NCBI GenBank assembly: GCA_944387145.1
Contig: CALXDU010000008.1
Span: forward strand, 1-42,088
DNA from: an uncultured Oscillospiraceae bacterium
Lineage (GTDB): Bacteria > Bacillota > Clostridia > Oscillospirales > Oscillospiraceae
DNA: 42,088 bases
Reading direction: 5' to 3'
Part shown: positions 38,997-42,088 of the stretch, piece after piece
Numbering within the stretch: the first letter of the stretch is position 1
Layout: every line of letters starts with the position of its first letter
Translations under genes and position numbers: made by a program
Notes under the pieces: model-generated
Database searches by the model: none
Told to the model about the DNA's origin: nothing
Seen by the model: the letters and a program-made list of their open reading frames with translations, nothing else

Positions 38997-39081
38997 CGGA
39001 AAAATAGCAGATTTTGAAAGTTCTGCATATTCCACAAGGAGCGATTCGGAAAATTGGTGAAAAGCGCCATCATCCAATGGC

Positions 39082-39116
39082 AAAAAAGAAAGCCGGAGTT
39101 TCTTTCTCCGGCTTTC
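39082..39116 (-). terminator. Terminator after lgt
   Basis: An 11-bp stem (39088-39098 with 39106-39116, 7-base loop) ends in UUUUUU on the minus strand, directly after the lgt stop codon. Confidence 0.9.
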
Positions 39117-39121
39117 TGAGT

Positions 39122-39985
39122 CTATTCGTTTTTGGGTTCCTGGGCTGCCTTCTGGGCGACCTGGTTTACATAAAGTTTGCTCAAATCGTGAGGGCGGAAG
39201 TTCTGCCACAGCAAAATTCCCACTGCTGCCAGGCAGCTCAGGGCTGCCAGTACCTGGCTGACCCGGAAGGGGCCCCAGTACAGGCTGTCCATCCGCAGCC
39301 CTTCAATAAAGGCCCGGCCCAGACCGTACCAGGCGGCATAGCCCAGGGCAATCTGACCGTCATAGCGCCGCTTCTTCGACAGCATGTGCAGCAGCCCCAG
39401 GCCAATCAGATTCCACACCGATTCATACAGGAAGGTAGGATGGTAATACTCCCAGCTTGCAGTGGTGGTGTTGTACAGACCCATCCGGAAGAAGGAATCG
39501 GTAGGCGCACCGAAGGCTTCCCGGTTGAAGAAGTTGCCCCACCGGCCCATGGACTGACCAATGAGAAAGCCCAGCAGCACCAGATCCAGTACTGCGGCGA
39601 ATTTCAGCTTCTTCACCCGGCAGAAAATCCACATGCCCAGCACCGCTCCCAGAACGCCGCCGTAGATGGCCAGGCCGCCTTCCCAGATGTACAGAATGGA
39701 AATGGGGTTGCGGGAATAGTACTCCCAGGTAAAGGCCACATAGTAGGCCCGGGCACAGACAATGGCAAAGGGGGTGACCCACAAAACGCCGTCGAGAATG
39801 TTGTCCTCCGTCAGTCCGAACTGTTTGCTCCGGCGCATGCCGTACACCGCCGCCAGCATCAGCCCCAGGGCAATGACCAGGCCATACAGATGGATGTCCA
39901 CCGGCCCCAGGGAAAGCACCTGGGGCGGGTTGATTTCAATTCCCAAGGACGGGAAGGAAATGGTGCTGTATTGACTCAGATTCAT
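39122..39985 (-). CDS. lgt: Prolipoprotein diacylglyceryl transferase
   Basis: The 287-residue protein has about seven transmembrane helices and the Lgt signature GRWGNFFNREAFG (147-159), with WEGGLAIYGG (101-110) before it. It transfers diacylglycerol from phosphatidylglycerol to the lipobox Cys of prolipoproteins at the membrane. Three lipoproteins with clear lipoboxes are encoded in this window. AGGAGG precedes the ATG, and the upstream peptidase gene ends four bases earlier, so they are cotranscribed. Confidence 0.96.
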   Translation of the reverse strand: MNLSQYSTISFPSLGIEINPPQVLSLGPVDIHLYGLVIALGLMLAAVYGMRRSKQFGLTEDNILDGVLWVTPFAIVCARAYYVAFTWEYYSRNPISILYIWEGGLAIYGGVLGAVLGMWIFCRVKKLKFAAVLDLVLLGFLIGQSMGRWGNFFNREAFGAPTDSFFRMGLYNTTTASWEYYHPTFLYESVWNLIGLGLLHMLSKKRRYDGQIALGYAAWYGLGRAFIEGLRMDSLYWGPFRVSQVLAALSCLAAVGILLWQNFRPHDLSKLYVNQVAQKAAQEPKNE

Positions 39986-39989
39986 AGTC

Positions 39990-41282
39990 TTACCCTCCTA
40001 TGGGATTGTTGGAAATGGGGTTGATGATGGACAGGCTGCACCGGTCGGCCCGGACCACCCGGCCCAGGAAATCACAGATTTCCTTCGCCTGGATATCCCG
40101 GTAGATTTCCGGGAAGCGGAAATAGTCAAAATCCGAGAAGTGGTAGGCACAGACCCGGAAGCAGGTGGCGTCGAAACTGTCCAGTCCCCGAATCCGGCGG
40201 CCCAGAGCGCTGCGCTTCATCCGCAGGAAGGCATCCTCTTCCAGTCCCTGGGCAGCAAGCTTTTCTCCCTGGGCTATAATGGCATCCCGGACGGCATGGG
40301 GATCATCGGAATCACCGGAGCACAGCAGCATGGCGCAGCCGTCGATGGTTTCAAACCCGCCGCCGAAGGACGAATCAATCAAGCCTTCCTCGTAAAGTTT
40401 CAGGTACAGTTCGGAAGATTCTCCGAACAGCGCTTCCGCTGCCAGGTCAGCAACCATTTCCTCCCGAATGGCCTGCGCGCCCTTGCCCAGGCTTTCGCAC
40501 TTGAAGCCCAGACTGAACATGGGCATGGCAACTTCCATGGATAGCCGGACTTCTTCCTTGGGCCGGGTCATGTCCTCCTGCCAGGAGTACTGCTTTACTC
40601 CTGCCGGGCGGCGGTCGGTGCCCAGTACCTGCCGGGCAATTTTCGTCACCTGTTCCGGCTCCACGTCGCCGATGACGCACAGCAGCATATTCTCCGGGGT
40701 ATAGAAGGCCCGGTGGCAGGTTTCCAGCACCTGGGGGGTAATTTCCCGGATGGTAGCGGAGGTTCCCAGAATGGGCACCCGGATGGGATGGGCGTGATAC
40801 AGCGCCTGCATCAGATTTTCAAACACCCGGCTGTCCGGGGCGTCCTCGTTCATGCCGATTTCCTGGTCGATGATGCCCTGCTCCTTTGCCACGCTTTCTT
40901 CGGTAAAGTACGGCGTGCTGACAAATTCCAGCAGCAGCTTCAGGCAGTCGTCAAAGTGCTCGGTGCAGGAAAAATAGTAGGCCGTCATGTCATAGCTGGT
41001 AAAGGCGTTGGTCGAAGCGCCCATGGAGGCAAACTCGGCGCTGACATCCCGCTCCCCAGGCAGGTCGAAGAGTTTATGCTCCAAAAAATGGGCAACTCCC
41101 GCCGGGGCATGATATTCCTGCCCTTCCAGGGTAAACTCCCGGTGGATGGAGCCGTAATCCGTGACAAAATAGGCAATTTTCTTGGTAAATCCCTTCCGGG
41201 GAATCACCAGTACCGGCAGACCGTTTTCCAAGGTTTCCCGGTACAGGGTTTCGTCCAGCTCCGGATAATGCTCGCAAATCAT
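39990..41282 (-). CDS. M16-family zinc peptidase (YmfH-like)
   Basis: The 430-residue protein is a pitrilysin-type metallopeptidase with the inverted zinc motif HxxEH as HFLEH (65-69) and a downstream EQGIIDQEI segment holding the third ligand region. It pairs with the M16 protein encoded just upstream, whose stop overlaps this start by four bases (ATGA). Such pairs form heterodimers in which one subunit carries the zinc site. In Bacillus the ymfF-ymfH pair is of this type; the substrate is unknown. Confidence 0.9.
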   Translation of the reverse strand: MICEHYPELDETLYRETLENGLPVLVIPRKGFTKKIAYFVTDYGSIHREFTLEGQEYHAPAGVAHFLEHKLFDLPGERDVSAEFASMGASTNAFTSYDMTAYYFSCTEHFDDCLKLLLEFVSTPYFTEESVAKEQGIIDQEIGMNEDAPDSRVFENLMQALYHAHPIRVPILGTSATIREITPQVLETCHRAFYTPENMLLCVIGDVEPEQVTKIARQVLGTDRRPAGVKQYSWQEDMTRPKEEVRLSMEVAMPMFSLGFKCESLGKGAQAIREEMVADLAAEALFGESSELYLKLYEEGLIDSSFGGGFETIDGCAMLLCSGDSDDPHAVRDAIIAQGEKLAAQGLEEDAFLRMKRSALGRRIRGLDSFDATCFRVCAYHFSDFDYFRFPEIYRDIQAKEICDFLGRVVRADRCSLSIINPISNNPIGG

Positions 41283-42088
41283 TGGCTCTCTCCTTTCAGG
41301 AAGTAGGTGCTGTGCAGCTTCAGCTGCCGGGCCGCCGTCACCACGTCCTCCATGGTGACCTTGGACACGGCTTCCATATACGCCGGCACCGTCAGATTCA
41401 GAGCGCTGAGGGCGGCGCTGGCATAATAGCCTTCGATGGCTCCGGGGGAATCATGGGTGGCCCGGAGGCTGCTGAGTACCGCCTCCTTGGCAGCGGTCAG
41501 CTCGGCAGGGGTAATTTGGCCGTCCTGGCAGGCTTTCAGCTGGGAAAGGACTTCTTCCCGGGTCTGGCTTTCTTTGTCAAAGTCAATTCCGGCGGACACG
41601 GTGACGATGCCCTTGGCCCCATAGTAGGCAGAACCGATGGAATAGCACAAAGAGTGCTTTTCCCGGATGTTCACAAACAGCTTGCTGGTCATGCCCCCGC
41701 CGAAGAGGGTATTGAGCACCTGCATGGCAGGGAAGGCAGGGTCCCGGTTGGTGATGGGGGTCACAAATCCCATGCCCAGCTTGCCCTGGGATACGTCCAT
41801 GGTCTCCACCACGTTGTCTCCGGGACAGGGTTGGAAGCCGGTCTGGGGAGAAAGGGGCTGCCACTGACGGGGAATCCGGGACAGCATGGGCTGCAGAAGC
41901 TGGGCCACCCGGCTGCTTTCGGCGCTGCCCACATAGAAAATTTCCAATGTGCTGCTGCAAAGAATCTGCTGGTAATGCGCATACAGCCCCTGGGGGGCGA
42001 TGGCACTGACCTGCTCCGGCTCGCCCAGACGGGGCAGGCCGAAGCTGTCTTCCTTGCACAGAATCTTCAGCAGCCGGCTCATGGCGTA
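41279..42088 (-). CDS. M16-family peptidase partner (YmfF-like), 5' end outside the window
   Basis: About 270 residues of the C-terminal part are present and the frame stays open to the window edge, so the gene begins beyond 42088. It has M16 C-terminal features such as VETMDVSQGKLGMGF and LNTLFGGGMTSKLF, the latter containing the conserved GG-S/T-KLF stretch. Whether the N-terminal half has HxxEH cannot be seen; in related pairs the first gene product lacks it. Confidence 0.88.
   Translation of the reverse strand, partial: YAMSRLLKILCKEDSFGLPRLGEPEQVSAIAPQGLYAHYQQILCSSTLEIFYVGSAESSRVAQLLQPMLSRIPRQWQPLSPQTGFQPCPGDNVVETMDVSQGKLGMGFVTPITNRDPAFPAMQVLNTLFGGGMTSKLFVNIREKHSLCYSIGSAYYGAKGIVTVSAGIDFDKESQTREEVLSQLKACQDGQITPAELTAAKEAVLSSLRATHDSPGAIEGYYASAALSALNLTVPAYMEAVSKVTMEDVVTAARQLKLHSTYFLKGESQ

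Overview
The window looks like the chromosome of a GC-rich Gram-positive Clostridia species, most likely a gut Oscillospiraceae/Ruminococcaceae-type bacterium. Reasons: strong AGGAGG ribosome binding sites with frequent GTG and TTG starts, N-terminal-rubredoxin (reverse) rubrerythrin, PerR, Mini-RNase III, RqcH, a PdaA-like deacetylase, PadR/HAAS pairs, and two CUT1 sugar ABC systems with lipoprotein binding proteins. No phage, transposase, rRNA or CRISPR array was seen. After start sites are corrected, no gene-free stretch exceeds 300 bases; the longest are 5905-6167 and 20490-20727, both regulatory.

Region 1 (1-9770) is a sialic acid catabolic island. A minus-strand operon runs from a lipoprotein binding protein (4567-5904) through two permeases, an N-acetylneuraminate lyase (nanA) and a large ROK sugar kinase. 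On the other side are a cytoplasmic SGNH esterase, a DUF624 membrane protein, an AGE-type N-acylglucosamine 2-epimerase and an RpiR/SIS regulator. The epimerase type suggests the route Neu5Ac to ManNAc to GlcNAc to GlcNAc-6-P, rather than ManNAc kinase plus NanE. No sialidase is present.

Region 2 (9771-20500) is mostly housekeeping: an AlaX-type tRNA editing protein, a zinc-dependent phospholipase C-like protein with a UMF1/Atg22 transporter, the operon Gx transporter-mrnC-rqcH, a PadR-HAAS-exported protein operon, a YtcJ-like amidohydrolase, and rpsF-ssb-rpsR with a structured leader.

Region 3 (20700-25330) is accessory and stress related: tRNA-Gly(CCC), an AT-richer suppressor-of-fused gene, a divergent nickel-type metal module (CsoR/RcnR regulator facing a His-rich protein and a CooT protein), perR-rubrerythrin-desulforedoxin, an AT-rich lipoprotein gene, and the remnant of an older gene that still has its terminator.

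Region 4 (25328-33000) has an exported RCC1-repeat protein, an ADP-ribosylglycohydrolase-fold protein that has lost its metal-binding Asp motifs, a polysaccharide deacetylase whose ribosome binding site lies inside a 16-bp hairpin, and the operon thiN-CtpE-like P-type ATPase-MocR regulator.

Region 5 (33100-42088) is a maltodextrin-type operon (binding protein, two permeases, LacI regulator, malQ) with a clear promoter and palindromic operator, followed by lgt and two M16 peptidases, the last cut by the window edge.
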